64,000 bases of DNA, from contig JAFLBP010000015.1 in the NCBI GenBank assembly GCA_017303875.1, forward strand, positions 1-64,000. The letters are read 5' to 3'. The DNA is from Chitinophagales bacterium (lineage in GTDB: Bacteria > Bacteroidota > Bacteroidia > Chitinophagales > Saprospiraceae). Both the position numbers and the translations under genes were made by a program. Below, one piece after another: positions 24,938 through 32,832 of the stretch. Each line of letters starts with the position of its first letter. Within the stretch, counting starts at the first letter, position 1. The notes beneath the pieces are model-generated. The model had not been told where the DNA came from, did not search any database, and saw only the letters and a program-made list of their open reading frames with translations.

Positions 24938-26218
24938 ATGGAGATTCGTTCGGACGAAGTGCAGGAAATTCTCGGTGCACCCCCGGGATGGTTGGTGCGT
25001 TGGGGCACGGCAGTGGTATTGGGCTGTATCGGTGTATTGCTGTTTTTAGCCTGGTTTGTCAGGTATCCGGAGGTGGTGAGTGGCCGTGTTTTACTCACTA
25101 CCGATCAGCCGCCCATGGAAGTTATCGCTTCAGTGAACGGCTATGTCGCCACCCTTTCGGTTAGCGATCGCGATACGGTGTCGGCGGGGCAGTTGCTCGC
25201 CGTCATTCAAAGCACCGCCAATTACGATCATATTGTGTTGATCGACAGCCTGGCGTCGGTTTGGGCTTTGGGCGGCCTGGATTCACTGCGCAAACTGAGC
25301 CCGACGCGCAGCCTGAGCCTTGGTGAGGTACAGAGTACTTACACCGAGTTTCTGCGCGACCTTGATTTGTATCAGTTTGGCGCCCAGAATCGCAACACCG
25401 CCACCCTTGGCGGCATCAATACATCTTACATACAGATCAATCGTTTGCGGGAAGACATCAAGGTTTTGGAAAAATCGAGGGTGCGCGTGGTTGAAATCCT
25501 TCAAAATGCAGATGCTTCTTATCAAAAACAGCAAAAGTTAGTACAGGAAGGCGCCCTTGCGCGCATGGAGCTGGAAAAGGAGCGGGTGCGTATTGCGGAT
25601 CTGGAGCGACAACTCGATCAGTTGGACGATGATATTTCCCGTAAAAAAAATGAAGCGCTGAATATTCAAAAGAGCATTAGTGAGGCTGGCGCCAATCAGG
25701 CCGAAAATGTCAATACCAATGAATCGCGTTTGCTGACAAGCCTGGATAATTTGCGCAGCAGCATTGTCAAGTGGAATGAAACCCATTTGCTCAAAGCGCC
25801 GGGCAGCGGCTTGGTGTCTATGAACTCCGAAGTTTACAGCGCCCGCCAGTATGTGCGCGCCGGAGAAGTGGTCATGACGATTGTGCCTCAAAAAACGGGG
25901 CGCATTATCGGGCGAATGCAGTTAGACGCCCAGGCAAGTGTCAAGGTAGTGGAAATGAAAAAGGTCATCCTTCGGCTCGACGCTTACCCGTACCCGGAGT
26001 ACGGAACCGTGGAAGGTATCGTGTTGTCGAAATCCCTGACGCCAAAAGACAACAAATACCTTGTGCTGATTACCGTTCCTTCCAGTGAGGGCAAGATGAA
26101 AAGCAGTGCAGGCAAGCTGATTCCTTTTGCGCAGCAGTTGCAGGGCAATGCTGAAATTGTTACCCAGGACAAGAGTTTTTTGGAGCGGATCGGGGAGCAA
26201 ATATTTGCCGGAAGCTGA
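24938..26218 (+). CDS. HlyD-family secretion/efflux adaptor protein
   Basis: The protein has 426 residues. One N-terminal membrane helix (about 22-42, WGTAVVLGCIGVLLFLAWF) is followed by the first half of a lipoyl/barrel-sandwich domain (VIASVNGYVATLSVSDRDTV), a long coiled coil (about 150-275), the second half (LKAPGSGLVSMNSEVYSARQ) and a C-terminal barrel. Such adaptors link an inner-membrane ABC or other exporter to an outer-membrane channel. In Bacteroidota this type usually sits beside a peptidase-ABC bacteriocin exporter, but no exporter is in this window, so the partner must be elsewhere. Confidence 0.82.
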   Translation: MEIRSDEVQEILGAPPGWLVRWGTAVVLGCIGVLLFLAWFVRYPEVVSGRVLLTTDQPPMEVIASVNGYVATLSVSDRDTVSAGQLLAVIQSTANYDHIVLIDSLASVWALGGLDSLRKLSPTRSLSLGEVQSTYTEFLRDLDLYQFGAQNRNTATLGGINTSYIQINRLREDIKVLEKSRVRVVEILQNADASYQKQQKLVQEGALARMELEKERVRIADLERQLDQLDDDISRKKNEALNIQKSISEAGANQAENVNTNESRLLTSLDNLRSSIVKWNETHLLKAPGSGLVSMNSEVYSARQYVRAGEVVMTIVPQKTGRIIGRMQLDAQASVKVVEMKKVILRLDAYPYPEYGTVEGIVLSKSLTPKDNKYLVLITVPSSEGKMKSSAGKLIPFAQQLQGNAEIVTQDKSFLERIGEQIFAGS

Positions 26219-26279
26219 GCTTTGGGCCTTCTTATGAAAGGATTTGCTAAAGTTTGGACATTGTTAACAGCCAGGGTAT

Positions 26280-26309
26280 TTTGAGGTTTGCAAACGTCGC
26301 ATACTTTTG
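26280..26309 (+). promoter_or_regulatory. Promoter of the DUF1573 gene
   Basis: TTTG (26280-26283) and TACTTTTG (26302-26309) are separated by 18 bp, a near-ideal Bacteroidota promoter. A leader of about 45 nt to the ATG at 26363 follows. Confidence 0.6.
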
Positions 26310-26362
26310 TCCCGTCATTCAAACATTGAAAAAAAACATCTCATTTTAAACTTGCTCATCTG

Positions 26363-26800
26363 ATGAAAAACATCGTAACGATTTTCGCGCTGCTGCTGAT
26401 TGGTATGTTCGCTACAACTGCACAGGCACAAACTCAGGCTGCCGGCCCTGTAATGACTTTTGAAACTACTACGGTTGATTACGGCAATATCGACAAAGGC
26501 GCCGAGCCCCTCCGTAAGTTCAAATTCACCAACACTGGTACTGAGCCGCTCGTTATCAAAAATGCACGTGGCTCCTGCGGTTGCACCGTTCCTACTTACC
26601 CGAAAGAGCCGATCATGCCCGGCGAAAGCAACTACATTGAAGTTCGCTACGACACCCAGCGTGTTGGCCCGTTCACCAAAACGGTAACCCTGACCACCAA
26701 CGCCGCTCCGGACACCCAAACCCTCACCATCAAAGGTGAAGTTAAACAACCGGCTTCTGAAGAAAGCGTACCGGTTGGTAACGGTGGTCTGAAGCAGTAA
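26363..26800 (+). CDS. Secreted DUF1573 domain protein
   Basis: The 145-residue protein has a signal peptide (about 1-23, AQAQ). It is essentially one DUF1573 domain, an Ig-like/MSP fold: MTFETTTVDYGNIDKGAEPL, FKFTNTGTEPLVI, SCGCTVPTYP with two cysteines, and IEVRYDTQRVGPFTKTV. The gene is one of the commonest small secreted proteins in Bacteroidota, and its biochemical role is not established. The strong promoter and terminator and the codon use suggest high expression. Confidence 0.88.
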   Translation: MKNIVTIFALLLIGMFATTAQAQTQAAGPVMTFETTTVDYGNIDKGAEPLRKFKFTNTGTEPLVIKNARGSCGCTVPTYPKEPIMPGESNYIEVRYDTQRVGPFTKTVTLTTNAAPDTQTLTIKGEVKQPASEESVPVGNGGLKQ

Positions 26801-26837
26801 TTCCTTCGACTGATTGATTTTTGGTTTGACGATAATA

Positions 26838-26867
26838 CCCGTCCGGTGCTTGCGCCGGGCGGGTTTT
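26838..26867 (+). terminator. Terminator after the DUF1573 gene
   Basis: CCCGTCCGG and CCGGGCGGG form a GC-rich stem with a short loop, followed by TTTTT. Confidence 0.75.
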
Positions 26868-26898
26868 TAAATTTATTCAAATTTTTTTTCAAAATAAA

Positions 26899-26931
26899 TT
26901 TGGAAATCCGAAATCGCTTGTCGTATCTTTG
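26899..26931 (+). promoter_or_regulatory. Promoter of the initiator tRNA gene
   Basis: TTTG (26899-26902) and TATCTTTG (26924-26931) are 21 bp apart. The tRNA begins 13 bp after the -7 element. Confidence 0.5.
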
Positions 26932-26943
26932 CAGCCGCTAAAT

Positions 26944-27016
<73 letters not shown>

Positions 27017-27022
27017 CAAAGT

Positions 27023-27059
27023 AAAAAGGTCTGAAACTCATTTGAGTTCAGGCCTTTTT
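27023..27059 (+). terminator. Terminator after tRNA-fMet
   Basis: AAAAAGGTCTGAAACTCA and TGAGTTCAGGCCTTTTT pair with one bulge and end in a T run. It lies immediately before the heptad array. Confidence 0.7.
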
Positions 27060-27318
27060 CAGTTATCAGTCAACAGTGAGCAGTTATCAGTTATCAGTTA
27101 TCAGTCAACAGTGAGCAGTTATCAGTCAGCAGTTATTAGTCAACAGTTATCAGTTATCAGTTATCAGTCAACAGTGAGCAGTTATCAGTCAGCAGTTATT
27201 AGTCAACAGTTATCAGTTATCAGTCAACAGTGAGCAGTTATCAGTCAGCAGTTATTAGTCAACAGTTATCAGTTATCAGTCAACAGTTATCAGTCAGCAG
27301 TCAACAGTGAGCAGTTAT
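27060..27318 (+). repeat. Array of 37 heptanucleotide units CAGTnnn
   Basis: The 259 bp divide exactly into 37 seven-base units. All are CAGT plus one of TAT, CAA, GAG or CAG, apart from three TAGTCAA units. Higher-order order is visible: the block TAT-CAA-GAG-TAT-CAG-TAT-(TAGTCAA) recurs three times. A plus-strand frame over it encodes only a 7-residue repeat and is not a gene. Heptameric repeats of this style are known as short tandemly repeated sequences in cyanobacteria and occur in some Bacteroidota. Confidence 0.9.
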
Positions 27319-27375
27319 CAAGGAGGTGATTTGAGGATGGCATGTTGCTTAATACTACTCGTGTGTCATGGCCCC

Positions 27376-27530
27376 TTCGTCTGAACCGGGATTTGGGGGG
27401 ATTCCTGGATTTTAGGATTGGATTTTGGGGCGATGAACAGGATAGGGGAAATATCAGCATAAATCCAACTTATCACCTAAAAATCCAATCCTAAAATCCA
27501 GGAATCCCCCCAAATCCCGGTTCAGACGAA
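27376..27530. repeat. Perfect 51-bp inverted repeat with a 53-bp spacer
   Basis: The left arm 27376-27426 (starting TTCGTCTGAACCGGGATTTG) is the exact reverse complement of 27480-27530. The spacer 27427-27479 carries no open frame. The arms contain GGATT/AATCC words repeated at short intervals. RNA from either strand would form a very stable hairpin. It may be a MITE-like element or a dispersed repeat. No transposase is present. Confidence 0.9.
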
Positions 27531-27595
27531 AAGTGCAGGCGATACCCGTGATATATTTCTGCTTTGCTGGCCCGGCTCTAAGCCTCAATATTCCT

Positions 27596-27666
27596 ACCTC
27601 CCTGCTGACTTATACCTCCCTGCTGACTGATAACTGATAACTGCTGACTGATAACTGATAACTGAT
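27596..27666 (-). repeat. Short heptad array in the opposite orientation
   Basis: A duplicated 15-mer ACCTCCCTGCTGACT (27596-27610 and 27614-27628) leads into TGCTGAC/TGATAAC units (27621-27665), the reverse complement of the CAGTTAT and CAGTCAG units of the first array. Together with that array and the 51-bp palindrome it forms a symmetric composite of about 600 bp. 27319-27375, 27531-27595 and 27667-27779 hold nothing else I recognise. Confidence 0.8.
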
Positions 27667-27779
27667 CCCTGAAATTTACCCTGTTCCAAAAGCGGGTGTT
27701 TGTCCTTGAAACTTATGTGGAGCTGTGGGCATCTTTGTTCCGATTTGTTCACCACATTGTTCATTAAACTTTTAAGGCT

Positions 27780-28280
27780 ATGATTTTCAAGGCTACATTT
27801 TCCAAAGTTCAAGGTTTTTTTCTGTTGCCAGTGCTGCTGCTTACAGCATTTTCGGCATTTGCGCAGCGTATTCCGTTCGAACAGAGTCCGGCAAGCGCGC
27901 CCATGCGCAACGACGGTCCGAAGACCGTGTTGTATCCCACCAGTGTTACGCTTGATTTTTGCGAGATCAACCGCAGCTCCGATGCCAGTTTGTGCAAAAT
28001 CAAAACGTCACTAAAAAGTGTTGCACAGGATGGTAACTCCTTTAATGCCACGGCTTACCAAAACCGCGAAGGCCGTTTAGTGGTGGAGTTGATGCAGCAG
28101 GAGCTAAAAGATGCGCGTTTCCTGCGTTTGTTCGGCTCCTCCAAGCTTTGGGTCGGTGAAGACCTGGAGTTACCCCGCAACCTGGCGCAACAACTGGGCT
28201 TTTCGCGCGGCTTCATTATCCGCAAAAACTACTACGCTTTGGAGCGTTTGCCGGGTGGCGGCATGCGGGTTATATTCTGA
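27780..28280 (+). CDS. Hypothetical secreted protein
   Basis: The 166-residue protein has a signal peptide (about 10-29, LLPVLLLTAFSAFAQ). The mature part is about 137 residues with mixed alpha/beta character, two cysteines (in DFCEINR and ASLCKIK) that could form a disulfide, and a C-terminal segment LPRNLAQQLGFSRGFIIRKNYY. I recognise no family. It stands alone between the repeat composite and the dockerin-protein cluster and might be part of the latter's regulon, but nothing shows this. Confidence 0.65.
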   Translation: MIFKATFSKVQGFFLLPVLLLTAFSAFAQRIPFEQSPASAPMRNDGPKTVLYPTSVTLDFCEINRSSDASLCKIKTSLKSVAQDGNSFNATAYQNREGRLVVELMQQELKDARFLRLFGSSKLWVGEDLELPRNLAQQLGFSRGFIIRKNYYALERLPGGGMRVIF

Positions 28281-28331
28281 TAACCTTTAATGGGTAGAGA
28301 ATTTGCCTAAATTAGGCATAAGACTTTATTG

Positions 28332-28490
28332 TTGGGGCGGAACGGCGGGCTGGCGCGATTTTGGTAGTATATTTACCAAGCGGTCGCCCATGCCAATGGG
28401 TATTTAATCCTACTATTTATCCCACCATTCCGATTGACCGCGGTATAATTGTATTTATTCATCGCGGTAGCACTTGCTGTTCCGCCCCAA
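28332..28490. repeat. 12-bp inverted repeat flanking the leader of the surface-protein operon
   Basis: TTGGGGCGGAAC (28332-28343) is the exact reverse complement of GTTCCGCCCCAA (28479-28490). The 135 bp between them hold promoter-like words (TATATTTA at 28368-28375, TATAAT at 28444-28449). This is the layout of invertible promoters in Bacteroides, but a 12-bp pair at this distance can also arise by chance, and no recombinase gene is in the window. Confidence 0.4.
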
Positions 28491-28504
28491 ACCATTATAG
28501 TTCC

Positions 28505-30679
28505 ATGAAGAAAACATCTACCCTTGTTTTCACAATTTTATTCCTTTTTCCAGCGCTGCTTTCAGCGCAATGTTTTGTTGGCCCGACGTGCCTGCAGGAC
28601 ACCGTGCCCGTTGGCGTCACAAGCAACAATGATAGTTCATTCTGGAATGACTTGCGCTTTTGGTACCCCGGCAACGAATCACGTGATTTGCCCGAAGGCC
28701 CGGCAGATATTCGCCTGCGCCTGATTGACACCTGTGCAGCGGCAAACCTCGCTTTTGTTTTGCGCCTCAATGTAAAAGGAGATTCGACGCTGGCTGTACA
28801 TATTGACAGCGATAGCACTTATAGCAACGGCTTTGTTCGTTTTGCCCCGGCTTTTGGTGGCGAAGAAGTGCGTTTCGACAACCGCCCGGTGCCTGATAAT
28901 CAGCGCTATCGTTTCAAATTGCAGCAAGCGTATACGCAGGATACCCTTGAGGCGCGCCTGCGTTTTAATACGGCGCAAAATCCCAATCAATATGTTTTGC
29001 CGCAGTTGCCGCTTGGAACTCATAAGTTGTACTGGTTTTCCAAAGACAGTGCGGGCGTACGCGATACCCTTTGCGTACAGACCATTGTGGTCAAAGATAC
29101 CAAAGCACCGGTGGTGGCGTGTAAAATTGGCGGGCTTTCCGTTAACTTGACCTGGAATATTTCGGGAACATTTGCAACGATGTATTTGCAGGATTTTCTG
29201 CAATACACTGAGGATAATGTAACCAACTCAGATTTACTACAATTGTCATTGGTTCGATCAGTCGAGAGTCTCGGCTCATTTCCGCTGGATAATTCCGGTT
29301 TGCCCATCAATTTCATTACTTTTGATTGTGATGACAAAGGGTTGCTGCTGTTGCAGGTTTGGTCAAAAGATCAGGCAGGAAATACCGATTTTTGTGAGAC
29401 TTATCTTTGGGTCGATGATAGTGATGAGGCTTGCGCCCTTCCCCAGGGGGGCGATATTTGTATTGAAACCATTTCAGGAATTGGTGTTCCCTACAAGCGG
29501 GTTAATATTACGACTACGCTCTTGCCTAATCCGCCGCTTGTTACTCCATTTCCTGATTTTCTTGAAACGGCTGAAGATGGATGTGTGAATCTTTCTTTCA
29601 ATGCATTGACTACCGTTCAGGAAGTGACGCTTACGCCGGTAGACAGTTCTTATTATCTTAATGGCGTTAGTACTGCCGATTTATTATTGATCAGCAGGTA
29701 TATATTGGGTATAGATACGATAAACAATCCCTACAGCCTGATTGCAGCGGATGCCAATAAATCCGGCACCATTACCACCGCAGATATTATTGATTTACGG
29801 CGCCTTATTTTAGGTGTATATTCGAGATTACCCCTCAACAGTTCCTGGCGATTTGTAATGAAAAATCATGTTTTTCCTAATCCTGGAAATCCATTTATAC
29901 AAGCATTTCCGGAGAGTTATTACAGTAATAAACCGATTCAGGATTTGTACTTCGCGCCGGTCGGCACGCCCGAAATGATCGCCATTAAAATTGGCGACAT
30001 GAATGGCAATGCTAATCCTTATCTCCTGCAACACGACATCCCTGAAGACCGCAACCTGTATGACACCCTCACCCTGATGATGCCGCGCGCCCAAAGCGGC
30101 GAATTGGTTCCGGTTTATTTTGAAAAAGCCCGCCTCGAAGGCTTTCAGTGGAGCCTGCAAAATGTTGAACCTGAACAAATTGTGCCCGGGCCAGGACTTG
30201 CCGGGGAAAACTTCGCCTGGTCTGCGGAGCAACGAACGCTGCGTTGTAGCTGGATCAGCGCCGACGCCTCAGCCCAGGATTTTGACACCTCGCGGCCGAT
30301 TTGCTGGCTGAAACTGAAACAGGCACCGGTGCAATTGGAAAATGGCTTTGACTCGGAAGCGTATGAAGCAGGGGCGGCACAGCGGGTTATTGGCTTTAAA
30401 AAATCTGAATTAATGTATAATAAGAATGAAAAAATCTATATTTTGCCCAACCCGACGCGGCAAAATGCGTGGATTCAGGGTGATGTGGCGCAAGCCGGTA
30501 ACTGGGTTTTTCAAGTGACAGACGCTTCGGGTAAAGTCATTTGGAACGAAGAAACCCAGCTTGAAAAAGGCGCGTTTCAGCGGGAAATTCCGGGAAGTGT
30601 TTTGTCAGGAACCGGCGTATATTTCTGGACGGCACACACGAGCCATCAATCCTTTAATGGTAAACTTGTAAAATTTTAA
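28505..30679 (+). CDS. T9SS surface protein with dockerin-like and cohesin-like modules (paralogue 1)
   Basis: The protein has 724 residues with a signal peptide (about 1-19, LLSAQC). A roughly 180-residue N-terminal beta-rich domain opens with paired cysteines, followed by an Ig/HYR-like region (about 190-310, LQVWSKDQAGNTDFC). A dockerin-like pair lies at about 384-440 (GVSTADLLLISRYILGID, then ADANKSGTITTADIIDLRRL with Ca-loop spacing). A cohesin-like module occupies about 518-608 (SGELVPVYFEKARLEGFQW ... LRCSWIS). A T9SS type A sorting domain follows at about 643-724 (ILPNPTRQNAWIQ). It is probably exported through the T9SS and held on the surface. It is first in an operon of five with gaps of 4-12 bp. 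The start at 28505 gives the signal peptide; the longer frame from 28361 does not. Ligand and partner are unknown. Confidence 0.8.
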   Translation: MKKTSTLVFTILFLFPALLSAQCFVGPTCLQDTVPVGVTSNNDSSFWNDLRFWYPGNESRDLPEGPADIRLRLIDTCAAANLAFVLRLNVKGDSTLAVHIDSDSTYSNGFVRFAPAFGGEEVRFDNRPVPDNQRYRFKLQQAYTQDTLEARLRFNTAQNPNQYVLPQLPLGTHKLYWFSKDSAGVRDTLCVQTIVVKDTKAPVVACKIGGLSVNLTWNISGTFATMYLQDFLQYTEDNVTNSDLLQLSLVRSVESLGSFPLDNSGLPINFITFDCDDKGLLLLQVWSKDQAGNTDFCETYLWVDDSDEACALPQGGDICIETISGIGVPYKRVNITTTLLPNPPLVTPFPDFLETAEDGCVNLSFNALTTVQEVTLTPVDSSYYLNGVSTADLLLISRYILGIDTINNPYSLIAADANKSGTITTADIIDLRRLILGVYSRLPLNSSWRFVMKNHVFPNPGNPFIQAFPESYYSNKPIQDLYFAPVGTPEMIAIKIGDMNGNANPYLLQHDIPEDRNLYDTLTLMMPRAQSGELVPVYFEKARLEGFQWSLQNVEPEQIVPGPGLAGENFAWSAEQRTLRCSWISADASAQDFDTSRPICWLKLKQAPVQLENGFDSEAYEAGAAQRVIGFKKSELMYNKNEKIYILPNPTRQNAWIQGDVAQAGNWVFQVTDASGKVIWNEETQLEKGAFQREIPGSVLSGTGVYFWTAHTSHQSFNGKLVKF
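30044..30322 (+). repeat. 279-bp cohesin-like coding block, first of four near-identical copies
   Basis: The copies are 30044-30322, 32193-32471, 34330-34608 and 36464-36742. Each is exactly 93 codons, runs from GAAGACCG to CTGAAACAG, and differs from the others at only a few percent of bases. DNA on either side is far more divergent except for a shared 40-bp lead-in in copies 2-4. This pattern suggests gene conversion or recombinational exchange. Confidence 0.88.
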
Positions 30680-30683
30680 AACG

Positions 30684-32828
30684 ATGAAAATCAATTACTT
30701 ATTGCCCATTTTGTTCCTGTTCTGCATTAAGGCACAAGCGCAGCAGTGCCCAAATGTGTTACAGTGTCCGTCAGACACAACCATCCTGTGTTACACCAAT
30801 GCGAATACGGAAGGTCTGTGGCAGAACATGCATTTTTACGATGCTTTGCGCGAGCGCAACGACCTTGTGGAAGCAGGTGTTTTGCTAAATCTCCGACTGC
30901 TGGATACCTGCGGAGCGTTCAGCGCTAACGCAACGCCAGCCTGTCATCTTTTCTTCGACCTGAACGGCGACAATTTGGTGGAATCGTATATGTATACAGA
31001 TTCTGCGCAAACACCCGGAACCCTGCGCTCAACCATCAGTGGCAGCGAACAGGAACTGGTTTATGATCAGCGTACGCTGCCCGATTCTTTGAAATATCTT
31101 TTCGTGCCGGATACACTTTGGCAGGGCGATACCCTGGAAATACGCTTGCATATGCGCAATGCCTTGGGGGATGTTCCGGTAATTTTACCCGACGCCGGGG
31201 TGTTTGAAGTTATCTGGCTGTTGGAAGGCGATACCTTGTGCCATCGGAAGTATCGCTTGAGGGATTGTCAGACGCCGGAAATAACCTGTTTATCGGTAGT
31301 ACCTGTAAATATTTCATCTGTGGGCGGACAACCGCCTTCAACTGTTTGGTATTCGGATGCCCTGTTGAATGTGGGAGATAATGCAACTCCTGCTGACAAA
31401 TTTCGCATTGGTTTGATTCGAACCTCGGAAAGTTCGGGTGTTTTTCCCGAACCAATTGCGCCCAATCTCTACAGTGAACTATTCATCAACTGCAACGATT
31501 TTTACGCTGATACGCTGATTCAGGCAGAGCTTTGGTTGATGGATGCAGCGGGTAACACGTCGAAATGTATCACTACCATTGAGGTATTTGACCCGTTGTA
31601 TAATTGCGGCGACCCTGGTGATTACTCGCTTAACGTGTGTTTGCGAACGGAAGAAAACAAAATGGTGCCCGGCGTAAAAATCAACCTGGATTTTGTTTCC
31701 GCAACGACGCCTTTTACCATTTTTCAGATTTCCGAACCGGATAAATGTCTTACCAATCCGATTACCTTTCACCCCTCGGTTACCGATTATGTTCGTATCA
31801 AACCCGAGCATCGCTACAACTATAATCAGGGTGTAACCTCTTTTGATTTGCTGCTCATCAGCCGGCATATTCAGGGGATTGAGGCCTTGAACAGTCCGTA
31901 TAAAATGATTGCTGCCGACGCCAATCGCTCCGGTTCAATCACAGCTTTTGATATTTTTTCGCTGCGACGTTTAGTTTTGGGGGTAGACACGCTGCTGCAA
32001 AACAACGATTCCTGGCGTTTTATTCCCATAGATTACATTTTCCCCAATCCTTCCAATCCGTTTATCCAGCCTATTCCGGATTCCGTCCGGTTAAACTATC
32101 CGCTGGCTACTTTTTTTGGAAATGACGACTTCGTCGCCGTCAAAATCGGCGACATCAACCTCAATGCCCTGCCTCTGCAACATGACAACGTCGAAGACCG
32201 TACCCTGTATGACTCCCTCTCCCTGATGATGCCGCGCGCCCAAAGCGGCGAGTTGGTTCCGATTTATTTTGAAAAAGCCCGCCTCGAAGGTTTCCAATGG
32301 AGCCTGCAAAATGTTGAACCTGAACTCATTGTGCCCGGGCCAGGGCTTGCCGAAGATAACTTTGCCTGGTCTGCGGAACAACGGACGCTGCGTTGCAGCT
32401 GGATTAGTCCCGACGCTTCGGCGCAGGATTTTGATACCTCGCGGCCGCTTTGTTGGCTGAAACTGAAACAGGACGCGACAGGTTTAGCACCGGATTTTGC
32501 CTCGGAAGCCTATGAAGCGGGGGCGGTACAGCGTGCCATTCGCTTGGAAAGTGCGCCGACAGCAGCCGGAAAACCCGAAGCGGTGGTGGTAGCGCCCAAC
32601 CCGACGAGCGGCAGCGCGTGGGTACAGGGCCGTTTGCCAAAGGCTGGCGCCTGGAACTTTCAGGTGTTGGACGCGCAGGGGAAATTGCTGTGGACGGGCA
32701 GCGGGTTTTCGGAAAGCGGCGCTTTTGAATTGCAGATTCCGGCGGTAGCGATGCCTGCTGCAGGCGTGTATTACTGGCGCTTAAGTGGTGGCGATCAACT
32801 TATAAATGGAAAAATAATTAAAATGTAA
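30684..32828 (+). CDS. T9SS surface protein with dockerin-like and cohesin-like modules (paralogue 2)
   Basis: The 714-residue protein starts 4 bp after paralogue 1. Its signal peptide (ending AQAQ) is followed by the N-terminal domain with CPNVLQC, LLDTCGAFSANATPACHLFF and DQRTLPDSLKYLF, nearly identical to paralogue 4. The dockerin-like pair lies at about 379-435 (GVTSFDLLLISRHIQGIE; ADANRSGSITAFDIFSLRRL). The cohesin-like block is at about 504-596, and the sorting domain (VVAPNPTSGSAWVQGRL) at about 634-714. The sorting domain belongs to the type shared with paralogue 4 but not with 1 or 3. Role as for the family: surface scaffold or adhesin, inferred. Confidence 0.8.
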   Translation: MKINYLLPILFLFCIKAQAQQCPNVLQCPSDTTILCYTNANTEGLWQNMHFYDALRERNDLVEAGVLLNLRLLDTCGAFSANATPACHLFFDLNGDNLVESYMYTDSAQTPGTLRSTISGSEQELVYDQRTLPDSLKYLFVPDTLWQGDTLEIRLHMRNALGDVPVILPDAGVFEVIWLLEGDTLCHRKYRLRDCQTPEITCLSVVPVNISSVGGQPPSTVWYSDALLNVGDNATPADKFRIGLIRTSESSGVFPEPIAPNLYSELFINCNDFYADTLIQAELWLMDAAGNTSKCITTIEVFDPLYNCGDPGDYSLNVCLRTEENKMVPGVKINLDFVSATTPFTIFQISEPDKCLTNPITFHPSVTDYVRIKPEHRYNYNQGVTSFDLLLISRHIQGIEALNSPYKMIAADANRSGSITAFDIFSLRRLVLGVDTLLQNNDSWRFIPIDYIFPNPSNPFIQPIPDSVRLNYPLATFFGNDDFVAVKIGDINLNALPLQHDNVEDRTLYDSLSLMMPRAQSGELVPIYFEKARLEGFQWSLQNVEPELIVPGPGLAEDNFAWSAEQRTLRCSWISPDASAQDFDTSRPLCWLKLKQDATGLAPDFASEAYEAGAVQRAIRLESAPTAAGKPEAVVVAPNPTSGSAWVQGRLPKAGAWNFQVLDAQGKLLWTGSGFSESGAFELQIPAVAMPAAGVYYWRLSGGDQLINGKIIKM

Positions 32829-32832
32829 TAAT

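Noticed and set aside
27042..27233. Plus-strand open frame over the heptad array
   Set aside because: It encodes only a 7-residue repeat that follows from the 7-bp DNA repeat; there is no start context or protein family.
27060..27666. CRISPR array
   Set aside because: Units are 7 bp in exact tandem with no spacers, and no cas genes are present.
27594..27812. Minus-strand open frame over the inverted heptads
   Set aside because: Same cause: repeat-derived sequence overlapping the start of a plausible secreted protein gene.
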